Positions 8,034 to 16,551 of a stretch of DNA of 64,000 nucleotides are shown one piece after another (within the stretch, counting starts at the first letter, position 1; the number at the start of each line of letters is the position of its first letter). The DNA lies in the NCBI GenBank assembly GCA_001898825.1, contig MKVK01000046.1, positions 186,001 through 250,000 on the forward strand, written 5' to 3'. This stretch comes from Magnetospirillum sp. 64-120 (GTDB lineage: Bacteria; Pseudomonadota; Alphaproteobacteria; Rhodospirillales; Magnetospirillaceae). The translations under genes were made by a program, and so were the position numbers. The notes below the pieces were generated by a model. It worked only from the letters and a program-made list of their open reading frames with translations. It ran no database searches and was not told where the DNA came from.

Positions 8034-9038
8034 ATGAGGCTCAAATCTTTCACCGCCCCCACCATGGCCGAGGCCATGGAACTGGTGCGCATCGAACTGG
8101 GGGACGAGGCGATCATCGTTTCGACCCAGCGCGCCGCAGGCTCCAAGGGGGTACGCATCACCGCGGCGCTGGAACCCGCCGACGCCGACATGGCGGTGGC
8201 GGAACTGCTGGAGGAATCCAGCGCCTCTTCCGCCGCCGAAACCATCAAGGCGGCGCTGGAACCGCACAACCTGCCGCCGCGTCTGGCCGAACGTCTGGTC
8301 AATGCGGCGCGGACCAGTGAAATCAGCGACCCCACCTTGGCCTGCGCCGCCGCGCTCGAGGCTGGGTTCTCTTTCGCGCCGCTGCCCGAACATTCGGCGC
8401 CGCGTCCCTTCATGCTGGTGGGGCCGCCCGGATCGGGCAAGTCCATCGCCGCCGCCAAGCTGGCGGCGCGTTCGGTGCTGCGTAGCCGTCAGGTGGGCAT
8501 CATCACCTGCGACAACATGCGGGCCGGCGCGGTGGAACAATTGGCCGCCTTCACCCGCATCATGGAAATCGAACTGGTCAAGGCCCGTGGCCCCGACGCG
8601 CTGCGCCGGGCCGTGGAAAACGCCACCGGCATGCATGATCTGATCCTGATCGACAGTCCCGGCCTGAACCCGTTCAAGCAATCGGACCTGGATTACCTGC
8701 AGACAATGATCGAGGCCGCCGACGTGGAGCCGTTGCTGGTGATGGCGGCCGGCGGCGATCCGCTGGAGGCGGCCGAGATCGCCGAAGCCTTCGCCACCGT
8801 CGGCGCCACCCGTTTGTTCACCACCCGCCTGGACACCACAAGGCGGCTGGGATCGATGTTGGCGGCGGCCGAGGCCGGGCAACTGGCGCTGTGCGACGTG
8901 TCGGCCAGCCCGCACGTGGCCAGCGGCCTGTCCCCCATTTCGGCCATCTCGCTGGCGCGGCTGCTGCTGCCCCAAGCTCCCGAACCCGAACCGCAACACG
9001 ACGAAACCTTCTGGACCGACGAGGCACCCGTATCATGA
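8034..9038 (+). CDS. flhF: FlhF-like SRP-family GTPase, divergent active site
   Basis: FlhF is a signal-recognition-particle-type GTPase that sets flagellar site and number, usually with FlhG. The 334-residue protein has the FlhF N-terminus (MRLKSFTAPTMAEAMELVR), a P-loop at 130-137 (GPPGSGKS) and the D160-NMRAGAVEQL element corresponding to the family's DTYRIGAVEQL. Two motifs are altered: the P-loop lacks the GVGKTTT form, and DTAGR is replaced by DSPGL (207-211), losing the conserved Arg. It therefore may bind GTP but hydrolyse it poorly, or depend wholly on FlhG. Its stop overlaps the flhG start (ATGA), implying coupled translation. Confidence 0.85.
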   Translation: MRLKSFTAPTMAEAMELVRIELGDEAIIVSTQRAAGSKGVRITAALEPADADMAVAELLEESSASSAAETIKAALEPHNLPPRLAERLVNAARTSEISDPTLACAAALEAGFSFAPLPEHSAPRPFMLVGPPGSGKSIAAAKLAARSVLRSRQVGIITCDNMRAGAVEQLAAFTRIMEIELVKARGPDALRRAVENATGMHDLILIDSPGLNPFKQSDLDYLQTMIEAADVEPLLVMAAGGDPLEAAEIAEAFATVGATRLFTTRLDTTRRLGSMLAAAEAGQLALCDVSASPHVASGLSPISAISLARLLLPQAPEPEPQHDETFWTDEAPVS

Positions 9039-9832
9039 CCACGGCAAGCGAAACCCCCTCTTTGGCGCCTCGGCCGACGCCCCGCGCCAAGGGACGCAAC
9101 CTCATGGCGGTGGCCTCGGGCAAGGGCGGCGTGGGCAAGACCTGGTTCTCCATCACCTTGGCCCATGCCATGGCGCGGGCCGGACGCAAGGTCCTGCTGT
9201 TCGACGGTGATCTGGGTCTCGCCAACGTGGACATCCAACTGGGCCAGATGCCCAAGGCCGATCTGGGCAACGTGGTCGCCGGCCGCATGACCCTGAACCA
9301 GGCCTGCGTGCCCTTCACCGAAGGCGGTTTCGACATCCTGGCCGGCCGTTCGGGCAGCGGCACCTTGGCCAACATTCCGCTGTCGCGCCTGCAGATGCTG
9401 GGCGACGATCTGGTGGTGTTGTCCAATTCCTATGACAAGGTCATCGTCGATCTGGGCGCCGGCGTGGAAAAGACCACGCGCAACTTCGCCCAGCAGGCCG
9501 GCACCATCCTGGTGGTGACCACCGACGAGCCGACCTCGTTGACCGACGCCTATGCCTTCATCAAGGTCACCCACATGGAGCGGCCGGGCACCGACATGCG
9601 CATCGTCGTCAACATGGCCAATTCGACCCGTGAAGGCGAACGCATCTACAACACCCTGTTGAAGGCCTGCGAAGGCTTCCTGAAAATCAGCCCGCCCTTG
9701 GCCGGTGTCATCCGCCGCGATCTGAAAGTGCGCGAGGCCATCCGCAACCAGACCCCCATTCTGATCCGGTCCCCCAATTCCGAAGCCGCCGCCGACGTGG
9801 AAGCCATCGTCGAGCGTTTGCTGAGGACGTAA
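9035..9832 (+). CDS. flhG: FlhG/FleN-type MinD-like ATPase
   Basis: FlhG is a ParA/MinD-family ATPase that limits flagellar number and stimulates FlhF. The 265-residue product has the deviant Walker A GKGGVGKTW (about 29-37), the DGDLGLANVD switch I region and DLGAGVE switch II. The frame is open further upstream, but ATG 9035 is chosen because it makes an ATGA overlap with flhF and puts the P-loop near the N-terminus as in the family. The usual C-terminal membrane-targeting helix could be the segment ending VEAIVERLLRT. Adjacent to the flhA-flhF pair as in other polar flagellates. Confidence 0.9.
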   Translation: MTTASETPSLAPRPTPRAKGRNLMAVASGKGGVGKTWFSITLAHAMARAGRKVLLFDGDLGLANVDIQLGQMPKADLGNVVAGRMTLNQACVPFTEGGFDILAGRSGSGTLANIPLSRLQMLGDDLVVLSNSYDKVIVDLGAGVEKTTRNFAQQAGTILVVTTDEPTSLTDAYAFIKVTHMERPGTDMRIVVNMANSTREGERIYNTLLKACEGFLKISPPLAGVIRRDLKVREAIRNQTPILIRSPNSEAAADVEAIVERLLRT

Positions 9833-9835
9833 ACC

Positions 9836-11473
9836 ATGTCCACGGTCCTGCCGCCATCGGCCGCCACCTTGACCGTCGCCAGCGGCGGCGCCCCGGTGGT
9901 GGTCAACGCGGTGGGCGACGCCAAGGCGTTGCAGGCCCTGGCCCAAGGCGACACCCTGGAAGTGGTGGCGCTGTCGCGGTCGTCGCGCGGCATGCTGGAG
10001 GTGATGACCGAGCAGGGGACCCTGCAGCTGAAGGTGCAGCCCCCCGCCACCTTGCCGGCGATTCCGCAAGGGGCGCGGGTTCTGCTGCAGGTGGGCGAAG
10101 GTGGGTTGAACATGCTGGCGGTCAACGGCCGCCCCCTGGCCGGGGTGACGCTGCCGGCAGCTTTGACGCCTAATCCCGCCGCTCTGGCCCTGACCCCGGG
10201 CAGCGCCGCCGCCCAGGCCGCGCCCAATTTGCCGCAGCCGCAGTTCACCAATGCCGCCGCCCCGATGGTCCACACCGGCGTGGTGGCGGCGACCGCGCTC
10301 CAGCCGGCGGGAATCACCGCCACCGTGGTGCGGCCAGCCCAGAACACCCCGTTCCAGGGTTTCGCCACACCGCCGCAACCCGGACAGATGCCGCCGGCCA
10401 ACCTGCCGTCGGGGACCCAGTTGACGGTGCGCATCGCCGGCATCGAGACGCCGCCGTTCCAGGCTCTTGCCGGTCAGCCCGGCAGCCTGCCGGGGCAGGT
10501 CAATGCTGCGCAGCATGGGGTGCAGCAACGGCCCGTGGCGCAGATGCCGAACCTGCCGCAGATGCCGGCGCAGGCCGTTCCCCCGCTGTCGTCGACGTCG
10601 GCCGGTGCGGCGCCGGTTCTGGCCGGCACGGTGACCGCCCATCCGCCCGGTGGGCAGGCCTTGCTGTCCACCGCCGTCGGCACGCTGGCGGTGCCGACGG
10701 CGGAAAACGTCGCCGTCGGCAGCGTGGTGCGTCTGGAAGTGGTGGGCGCGCCGCAGCTTCCCGCTGTGCTTCCCGCCAATACGCCGCCACCGCGTCCCGA
10801 GGGGTTGACTCCGCAGGGCTGGCCGGCCTTGTCCGATGCCATGGAAACCCTGGGGCGCAGCGATCCCCAGGCGCTGGATGTCATGATGCGGGCCATACCC
10901 ACCGCCAGCCCGCGTCTGGCCGCCGCCATGGTGGCCTTCACCGGGGCGATGAAAACCGGCGACGGCAAAGGTGTGGTGGGCGAGACGTCCAGCAAGGCGC
11001 TGGAAAAGGCCGGGCGCCGCGACTTGGCCGAGCGCTTGAAGGCCGACCTGTCGGATCTGGCCGACGATGCGGGGCGGGTAGTGGGCGGCGGCGAATGGCG
11101 GATGCATTCCATGCCCTTCGTCCATGGGGGCGTGGTGGACGCCGTCCAGCTTTTTGTGCGCGGCGCCAGCGCTGACGAGCAAAAGCGTCAGGCCGGCGGT
11201 TCCGGCAACGATCAGCGCTTCATTTTGGATTTCCGCCTGACCAATCTGGGACGGCTGCAAATGGATGGTCTGGTGCGGCGCGAGGAAAAGCTGTTCGACC
11301 TGATCATCCGCACCGGCGAGCCGCTGCCCCAGCAGATGCGCATGGACATCATGGCCATCTTCACCGGCGCCGCCGAACTGGTCGGCACCAAGGGCAGCGT
11401 CGCCTTCCAGTCGGGAGGGCGGTGGATCGACATCCGCACCGACGAGGTCGGCCCGACCCGCGTCGAGGTCTGA
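9836..11473 (+). CDS. FliK-like putative hook-length control protein
   Basis: A 545-residue protein with a long Ala/Pro/Gln/Gly-rich low-complexity first two-thirds (for example the PNLPQMPAQAVPPL stretch) and a compact C-terminal domain (about 440-545) with the strand pattern ILDFRLTNLGRLQMDGLV, reminiscent of the FliK C-terminal domain (LxLxPxxLGxVxV). FliK measures hook length and switches export specificity. It starts 3 bp after flhG, so it is co-transcribed with flagellar genes, and no other fliK candidate is in the window. Assignment rests on composition, architecture and place; sequence identity is weak and another secreted flagellar protein is possible. Confidence 0.5.
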   Translation: MSTVLPPSAATLTVASGGAPVVVNAVGDAKALQALAQGDTLEVVALSRSSRGMLEVMTEQGTLQLKVQPPATLPAIPQGARVLLQVGEGGLNMLAVNGRPLAGVTLPAALTPNPAALALTPGSAAAQAAPNLPQPQFTNAAAPMVHTGVVAATALQPAGITATVVRPAQNTPFQGFATPPQPGQMPPANLPSGTQLTVRIAGIETPPFQALAGQPGSLPGQVNAAQHGVQQRPVAQMPNLPQMPAQAVPPLSSTSAGAAPVLAGTVTAHPPGGQALLSTAVGTLAVPTAENVAVGSVVRLEVVGAPQLPAVLPANTPPPRPEGLTPQGWPALSDAMETLGRSDPQALDVMMRAIPTASPRLAAAMVAFTGAMKTGDGKGVVGETSSKALEKAGRRDLAERLKADLSDLADDAGRVVGGGEWRMHSMPFVHGGVVDAVQLFVRGASADEQKRQAGGSGNDQRFILDFRLTNLGRLQMDGLVRREEKLFDLIIRTGEPLPQQMRMDIMAIFTGAAELVGTKGSVAFQSGGRWIDIRTDEVGPTRVEV

Positions 11474-12049
11474 TCAGAAAACCGCCATAAGGCCCCAGCC
11501 CAGGCCGGCCAGCACCGCCAGCGAAAGGGCGGATATCATCAAGCCCAGCAGCACGCCCAGGCCGTCGCCGCGGATGACGGCGATGGACAGCACCAGCACC
11601 GCCACCCCGGGCAGGAAGTTGCCCAAGGGAATGGGCAGGGCCATGACAACCCCCTGTCCCAGGATGGCCAGCCAGGCCAAGGTCGGCCAAGCCGCCGCCG
11701 TCAATCGCGGTCGGGCCAGTTTTTCCAATTTGCGCAAAGGCGGCGCGATCTGCCGCAGCATGGCCCGCAAGACGCCAGGGGGAATGCGTCTGCGGGCCAT
11801 GCCTTGGGGCAGGGCCGTGACCGGGCGTTGCAGCAACCCGGCCAGGGCCAGCCAGACCATCAATCCCCCGCAAATGGCCCCAAGGGGCAATCCGGGGGAC
11901 GGGGTCATGCCCAGGGCGGCCAGCAGGGGAAGCGGGGCCAGCCGACCCAGGGCGGAAAACGATTCGGCCGCCTGGCCGATGGTCGGCCCGTCCTCGCCTC
12001 CCAGGCGGCGAAGACGGGTCAGGGCCAAAGCCAGCGATCGGGTGTTCAT
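11474..12049 (-). CDS. ExoD-family membrane protein
   Basis: A 191-residue membrane protein with the features of the ExoD family (exopolysaccharide synthesis, named for a Rhizobium alkali-sensitivity gene): N-terminal LGALAPLP-like region (GRLAPLPLLAALGMTPSPG), several hydrophobic helices including AWPTLAWLAILGQGVVMALPIPLG split by Gly-Pro, and a hydrophobic C-terminus. Molecular function is unknown. Its ATG overlaps the terC stop (ATGA at 12046-12049), so the two are translated together. It is tail-to-tail with the FliK-like gene: the stop codons share the TGATCA at 11471-11476, leaving no intergenic space and no separate terminator. Confidence 0.75.
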   Translation of the reverse strand: MNTRSLALALTRLRRLGGEDGPTIGQAAESFSALGRLAPLPLLAALGMTPSPGLPLGAICGGLMVWLALAGLLQRPVTALPQGMARRRIPPGVLRAMLRQIAPPLRKLEKLARPRLTAAAWPTLAWLAILGQGVVMALPIPLGNFLPGVAVLVLSIAVIRGDGLGVLLGLMISALSLAVLAGLGWGLMAVF

Positions 12050-13002
12050 GCCGTCTCGTCTTGGCGGCGGGTCCGCCACAGCGACAGGCCGACACCGGCG
12101 GCGATCAGGGCGAAGGTGACGCCCAAGGTGACGGCGGGGTCGGGCTTGCCCACCAGATGGGTCCAGAAGATCTTGCCCCCGATGAACACCAGGATCAGCG
12201 ACAGCGACAGCTTCAGATAGGCGAAGCGATGCACCATGGCGGCCAGGGCGAAATACAGGGCGCGAAGGCCAAGCACGGCGAAGATGTTCGAGGTGTAGAC
12301 GATGTAGGGATCGGTGCTGATGGCGAAGATGGCCGGCACGCTGTCGACGGCGAACACCAGATCGGCCAGTTCCACCATGCAAAGCGCCAGGAACAGCGGT
12401 GTGGCCCGCCACGCGCCGCCATCGTGGATGAAGAAGCGGTTGCCGTGCAGTTGGGGGGTGACCCGCAAAACCCGGCGCAGCCAGGCCATCACCGGCCCCT
12501 GGGTGGGGTCGTCGTGGTTGTCCTTGGCGAACAGCATCTTGATGCCGGTGACCACCAGGAAGGCGCCGAACAGGTACAGGATCCAGGAAAACTGACTGAC
12601 CAGGGCCGTGCCGAAGCCGATCATCAGACCGCGCAGCACGATGACGCCCAAGATGCCCCAGAACAGCACCCGGTGCTGGTAGATCCGCGGAACGGCAAGA
12701 CTGGTGAAGATCAGCGAGATGACGAAGACGTTGTCCAAGGACAAGGTCTTTTCCACCATGTAGCCGGTGACCCAGGCCAGCCCGTCCTCGGCCCCCCGGC
12801 TGTGCCAGATCCAGGCGCCGAAGGTCAAGGCGACGGCGATGTAGCCCGCCGACAGGATCAGGCTTTCGCGGATGCCGATCTCGTGCTCTTTGCGGTGCAG
12901 AACGCCCAGGTCGAGGACCAGCAGCACCACCACGATGCCCAGGAACATCAGCCACAGCCAGGCCTGGACGCCCAGCAACGGGGTGAACAGCAAGGCGTCC
13001 AT
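12046..13002 (-). CDS. TerC/Alx-family integral membrane protein
   Basis: A 318-residue protein with about eight or nine membrane helices and the TerC signature: SLDNVFVISLIF (acidic-Asn site in a helix) and the later CMVELADLVFAVDSVPAIFAI partly matching the conserved VELxDxxFAxDSxPA motif. TerC/Alx proteins are linked to metal (manganese) export, tellurite resistance and pH response; the acidic residues in these helices are thought to bind the ion. The family call is firm, the substrate is not shown by sequence. It lies between the zeta-like gene (12 bp upstream) and exoD (overlapping), likely one operon. Confidence 0.9.
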   Translation of the reverse strand: MDALLFTPLLGVQAWLWLMFLGIVVVLLVLDLGVLHRKEHEIGIRESLILSAGYIAVALTFGAWIWHSRGAEDGLAWVTGYMVEKTLSLDNVFVISLIFTSLAVPRIYQHRVLFWGILGVIVLRGLMIGFGTALVSQFSWILYLFGAFLVVTGIKMLFAKDNHDDPTQGPVMAWLRRVLRVTPQLHGNRFFIHDGGAWRATPLFLALCMVELADLVFAVDSVPAIFAISTDPYIVYTSNIFAVLGLRALYFALAAMVHRFAYLKLSLSLILVFIGGKIFWTHLVGKPDPAVTLGVTFALIAAGVGLSLWRTRRQDETA

Positions 13003-13014
13003 GGCCTGGTATCC

Positions 13015-13308
13015 TTATTCCGCCGAAGCCTGTTCGACAAAGGCGATCAGGCGGTCGGTCAACTCGGCCCGACCAACGCCATAAGGAGCCAAATCGGCCT
13101 GCAGCTTGCCCAGGATGTCGTCGTCGCCGGGGTCTTCGAAGTCCACCGCCACCAGGGCACGGGCATAGGCCTGGGCGCCATCGTCTTTCAACCCCATGAC
13201 GTCCGCGGCCCAAAGACCCAGCAGCTTGACGCCCTTGGTGCGGACCTTGAAAGCGCGGTCATGGTCGAAAGCCAGCTTGTCTTCGGAAATCCTGACGATG
13301 CTGTTCAT
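13015..13308 (-). CDS. DUF1476 / F1F0-ATPase zeta-subunit homologue
   Basis: A 97-residue alpha-helical protein with the DUF1476 core KLLGLWAA followed by AYARALVAVDFEDPGDDDIL, closely matching the alphaproteobacterial zeta subunit, an inhibitor of the F1 rotary ATPase. In Paracoccus the inhibitory function lies in the N-terminus; here the usual FDDREKAFE-type start is missing and replaced by MNSIVRISEDK, so inhibition may be lost or altered. It heads an operon with terC and exoD, not ATP synthase genes, so it may be a second copy. A GGAG ribosome site precedes the ATG. Confidence 0.75.
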   Translation of the reverse strand: MNSIVRISEDKLAFDHDRAFKVRTKGVKLLGLWAADVMGLKDDGAQAYARALVAVDFEDPGDDDILGKLQADLAPYGVGRAELTDRLIAFVEQASAE

Positions 13309-13387
13309 CTCTGACTCCTGCGTGATGGAAAGGCGCGTAAGCGCCCGACACGCAACAGAGATGGGGGCAAATCGACAGTGGAAAAGG

Positions 13388-13413
13388 CCTATCAGTCAAA
13401 TCAAACTGATAGG
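13388..13413 (-). terminator. Hairpin terminator after the amidase gene
   Basis: A perfect 9-bp inverted repeat (CCTATCAGT / ACTGATAGG, 8-nt loop) begins 5 bp past the amidase stop on the minus strand and is followed by CCTTTTCC. The T-run is short, so termination may be partial. It also lies in the leader region of the zeta-like gene. Confidence 0.55.
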
Positions 13414-13417
13414 AAAA

Positions 13418-14143
13418 TCAGATCAAAAAATGACCTTCATAGGACACCACCGGGGCGCTGCCCGGGCGCATGGCGCCCAGCAGGCGTTCGATGCGCCCAG
13501 CAGTTTCGACATCGTTGCCGCCATTGATCAGGCTGGGACGGAAGCGGCGCTGGAAGGCCATCATGGCGGCGACCGGGTCGGTGATGTCATAGCCGATCTG
13601 GGCCAGGCGGCGTAGCGATTCCTGGGGCAGGCAATCCAGCTTTTCCTCGCCCGAGAACGGCCACAGCCCGATGCCATAGGATTTGAGGCGCAACCACGGA
13701 AACAGCTCGCCGGGATCGGTCTTGCGGGTCGGCGCCACGTCGGAATGGCCGACGACGTTGCGGGCGGGGATGGGGTGGCGGATCAGCAGCGATTGCGCCA
13801 GCTCGATCAAGGAATCGATTTGGGCGTCGGGAAACGGCCGATAACCGAATTCGTGGCCGGGATTGACCAGCTCGATGCCGATGGAGTGCGAATTGACGTC
13901 TGTCTGTCCACGCCACGAGCCGACCCCGGCGTGCCAAGCGCGCCGAGTGTCGTGCACCAGGGAATAGACGGTCCCGCCCTCGTCGATCAGGTAATGGGCG
14001 CTGACCTTGGCCGCCGGGTCGCACAGACGGTCCAGCGCGGCCTGGGCGCTTTGCATGCCGGTGTAATGGATCACCAACATATCGACGGCGTCGGTGCGTC
14101 GTTGGTCGTGGTTGGGCGAGGGACGGTCGATCCGCTTGATCAT
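13418..14143 (-). CDS. AmpD-type N-acetylmuramoyl-L-alanine amidase
   Basis: A 241-residue amidase_2-family protein that would cleave the bond between muramic acid and the peptide in peptidoglycan or its breakdown products. Zinc ligands are recognisable: His in MLVIHYTGM near the N-terminus, and HSDVAPTRKTDPGELFPW (His, and the Lys/Asp pair). The motif GIELVNPGHE is typical of AmpD/AmiD. No signal peptide or lipobox is visible, which favours a cytoplasmic recycling enzyme. A C-terminal three-helix region (QESLRRLAQIGYDI) resembles the peptidoglycan-binding domain of AmiD-like enzymes. The ATG overlaps the stop of the DMT gene by ATGA. Confidence 0.88.
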   Translation of the reverse strand: MIKRIDRPSPNHDQRRTDAVDMLVIHYTGMQSAQAALDRLCDPAAKVSAHYLIDEGGTVYSLVHDTRRAWHAGVGSWRGQTDVNSHSIGIELVNPGHEFGYRPFPDAQIDSLIELAQSLLIRHPIPARNVVGHSDVAPTRKTDPGELFPWLRLKSYGIGLWPFSGEEKLDCLPQESLRRLAQIGYDITDPVAAMMAFQRRFRPSLINGGNDVETAGRIERLLGAMRPGSAPVVSYEGHFLI

Positions 14144-14718
14144 GTACCCGGTTCCGGTTCGGCCGGCGGCTGGTGGTTGCCGCCCAGGAATTGCACCACC
14201 GCCACGCCGATGATGGTGATGGCGCCGCCCACCAGTTTCTGCCAAGTCAATGCCTCGCCCAGGATCAGCACGCCCCCGGCCACGGCGACCACCGGTCCCA
14301 GCAGGGTGACCGGCACCACCCGGTTCATGGGATGGCGTCGCAACAGACCATACCACAGTGTGTAAGCCACCAGCGACGAGCCGATGACCGTATAGGCCAG
14401 CCCGGCCCACGGGCGCCAGTCGGCCATCATGCGCGCCGGCAACTCGGCATGGCCGGTTTCGGTGGCCAATGACAGCACCGCCAGCATGGGGGCGGCGCAG
14501 ACCGCCATCCAGCCGTTCAGCGCCAGCGGGTTGATGTCGCCCAGTTTCTTGACCTGGACGTTGCTGGCGGCCCAAGCCAGCACCACGGCCACCAGGGCGA
14601 AGCGGATGGCGGTCAGCAAGAAGGGAGGAACCGTCTGCATCGTCACCTTGACGGCGATGAAGTTCAGCCCCCACAGGCTGACCACGCACAACGCCAACAG
14701 CCAGTCCTTAAGCGGCAT
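14140..14718 (-). CDS. EamA/DMT-family transporter with internal deletion
   Basis: A 192-residue membrane protein of the drug/metabolite transporter superfamily. Full-length members have two EamA repeats and about 290 residues with ten helices. Here the first repeat breaks off after helix 2 (PFLLTAIRF, residue 40) and continues straight into what matches the start of the second repeat (LAWAASNVQVKKLGDINPLAL), followed by a complete second half (VPVTLLGPVVAVAGGVLILGE). The join is in frame near 14580-14601. The gene may encode a six-helix protein or be a decayed gene kept because it is translationally coupled between uup and the amidase. Confidence 0.8.
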   Translation of the reverse strand: MPLKDWLLALCVVSLWGLNFIAVKVTMQTVPPFLLTAIRFALVAVVLAWAASNVQVKKLGDINPLALNGWMAVCAAPMLAVLSLATETGHAELPARMMADWRPWAGLAYTVIGSSLVAYTLWYGLLRRHPMNRVVPVTLLGPVVAVAGGVLILGEALTWQKLVGGAITIIGVAVVQFLGGNHQPPAEPEPGT

Positions 14719-14724
14719 TCTTGC

Positions 14725-16533
14725 CTATCCCGCCAGTTCTTCGCGCAAGGCTTCCAGTTCCAGCCAGCGTTCTTCCGCCTGTTCCAGTTCGGCCCGGGCG
14801 GCATCCAGGCGTTTGGTGACGGCGTCGAAGCGGCCGGGGTCGCGGGCGTACAGGTTGGGATCGGCCATCTCGGTTTCAAGCTTGGCGATTTCCGTATGCA
14901 GCTTGTCCATACGCTTGGGCAGGTCGTCCAATTCCCGCTGGTCCTTGTAGGACAGCTTGGCTTGGGTTTTGGGGCGCGGTGCGGCGGCGGCTTCCTTGGC
15001 CGGTTTGGCGGCTTCGGCGGGGGCGTCCTTGGGGCGCTGGTCCAGGTAATCGGAATAGCCGCCCACATATTCGCGGATGTCGCCGTCGCCTTCGACAGCG
15101 ATGACGCTGGTCACCAATCGGTCCAGGAAGTCGCGGTCGTGGCTGACCACCAAAAGCGTGCCCTGGTAGTCGGCCAGCATTTCCTCCAACAGGTCCAGGG
15201 TGTCCATGTCCAGGTCGTTGGTGGGTTCGTCCAGGATCAAAAGGTTGGACGGCTTGGCCAGCAATTTCCCCAGCAGCAGGCGGTTGCGTTCGCCGCCCGA
15301 CAGGGCGCGCACCGGGGTGCGGGCCTGGTTGTCGTCGAACAGGAAGTCGCGCATGTAGCCGACCACGTGGCGTGGCGAACCGCGGACCCAGACATTGTCG
15401 CCGCGTCCGTCGGTCAGGGTGTCCCAGACGCTGATGTCGGGGTTCAACTGGTCACGGCGCTGGTCGAAATAGGCCGGTTCAAGGTTGGTGCCCAGCCGCA
15501 CTTCACCCGAATCGGGGGCCAGTTCGCCGGTCAGCATGCGCAACAACGTGGTCTTGCCGGCGCCGTTGGGCCCGATCAGCCCGACGCGGTCGCCGCGCAG
15601 GATGCGGGTGGAAAAGCCCTGGGCCACCACCTTGTCGCCGAACACCTTGGTGACGTTGGTGGCTTCGATGACCAGACGGCCCGAGATGTCGCCGGCATCG
15701 GAATCCAGGACGACGCGGCGGTCGTTGTCGGCTTTCGACGAAATGCGCGCCGATCGTTCCTTGCGCAAGCCTTGCAGAGCCCGCAGGCGGCCCATGTTGC
15801 GCTTCCTGCGCGCGGTGACGCCGCGGGCCAGCCAGTGCATTTCCTGGCGCATCTGGGTGTTCATGCGGGCGATTTCCGCCTCTTCCGCCGCATAGGTCTC
15901 TTCCTGCCACTGCGGGAAGCCGACGAAGCCGAACTCGGCCCGGCGCACCACGCCACGTTCCAGCCACAGGGTCTGGCGCGACACGCTGTCCAGGAAACGG
16001 CGGTCGTGGCTGATCATTACCAGGGCGCCCTGGTAATCCTTCAGCCATTGTTCCAGCCACAGGATGGCCGGCAGGTCCAGATGGTTGGTGGGTTCGTCCA
16101 GCAGCAATGCGTCGGGATTGCCGACCAAAGCCCTGGCCAAGGCGGCGCGGCGGCCTTCGCCGCCCGACAACGTCGCCGGGTTGCGGCTGGGATCGATGCC
16201 CAGGTCGGACATGATGGCGTCGACCCGCCAAGTCTGGTCGCTTTCCGCCTCGGGCAGGCCTTGGGCGATGAATTCGGCGATGGTGGCGGTGGTGATGGCC
16301 GGGTCCTGGTGCAGATAGGCGATGCGCGCCCCCGGCTGCACGAAGCGTTCGCCGGAATCGGCCAGGATTTCCCCGGCCAGAACCTTGAGAAGAGTGGACT
16401 TGCCCGAGCCGTTGCGACCGACCAGCACGGTCTTGTCGCCCTTGCCTACCCAAGTGGTGACGCCTTCGAACAGCGGATTGCCGCCAAAGGTCAAGCGCAC
16501 GTCGCGCAAAGAAAGAAGAGGAGGTGATGCCAT
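14725..16533 (-). CDS. uup: ABC-F ATPase Uup
   Basis: A 602-residue soluble protein with two ABC ATPase domains: Walker A GRNGSGKST and signature LSGGEGRR in the first, GPNGAGKTT and LSGGERNR in the second, joined by the ABC-F linker, plus a C-terminal coiled coil (about 530-602) characteristic of Uup rather than EttA. ABC-F proteins act on ribosomes; Uup also affects transposon excision and binds branched DNA. ATG 16533 is chosen because AGGTGA lies 7 bases upstream; the ATG at 16551 would swallow that ribosome site. A perfect 10-bp hairpin lies just upstream of the ribosome site in the mRNA leader. Confidence 0.93.
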   Translation of the reverse strand: MASPPLLSLRDVRLTFGGNPLFEGVTTWVGKGDKTVLVGRNGSGKSTLLKVLAGEILADSGERFVQPGARIAYLHQDPAITTATIAEFIAQGLPEAESDQTWRVDAIMSDLGIDPSRNPATLSGGEGRRAALARALVGNPDALLLDEPTNHLDLPAILWLEQWLKDYQGALVMISHDRRFLDSVSRQTLWLERGVVRRAEFGFVGFPQWQEETYAAEEAEIARMNTQMRQEMHWLARGVTARRKRNMGRLRALQGLRKERSARISSKADNDRRVVLDSDAGDISGRLVIEATNVTKVFGDKVVAQGFSTRILRGDRVGLIGPNGAGKTTLLRMLTGELAPDSGEVRLGTNLEPAYFDQRRDQLNPDISVWDTLTDGRGDNVWVRGSPRHVVGYMRDFLFDDNQARTPVRALSGGERNRLLLGKLLAKPSNLLILDEPTNDLDMDTLDLLEEMLADYQGTLLVVSHDRDFLDRLVTSVIAVEGDGDIREYVGGYSDYLDQRPKDAPAEAAKPAKEAAAAPRPKTQAKLSYKDQRELDDLPKRMDKLHTEIAKLETEMADPNLYARDPGRFDAVTKRLDAARAELEQAEERWLELEALREELAG

Positions 16534-16551
16534 GATGGCTTCACCTAACAT

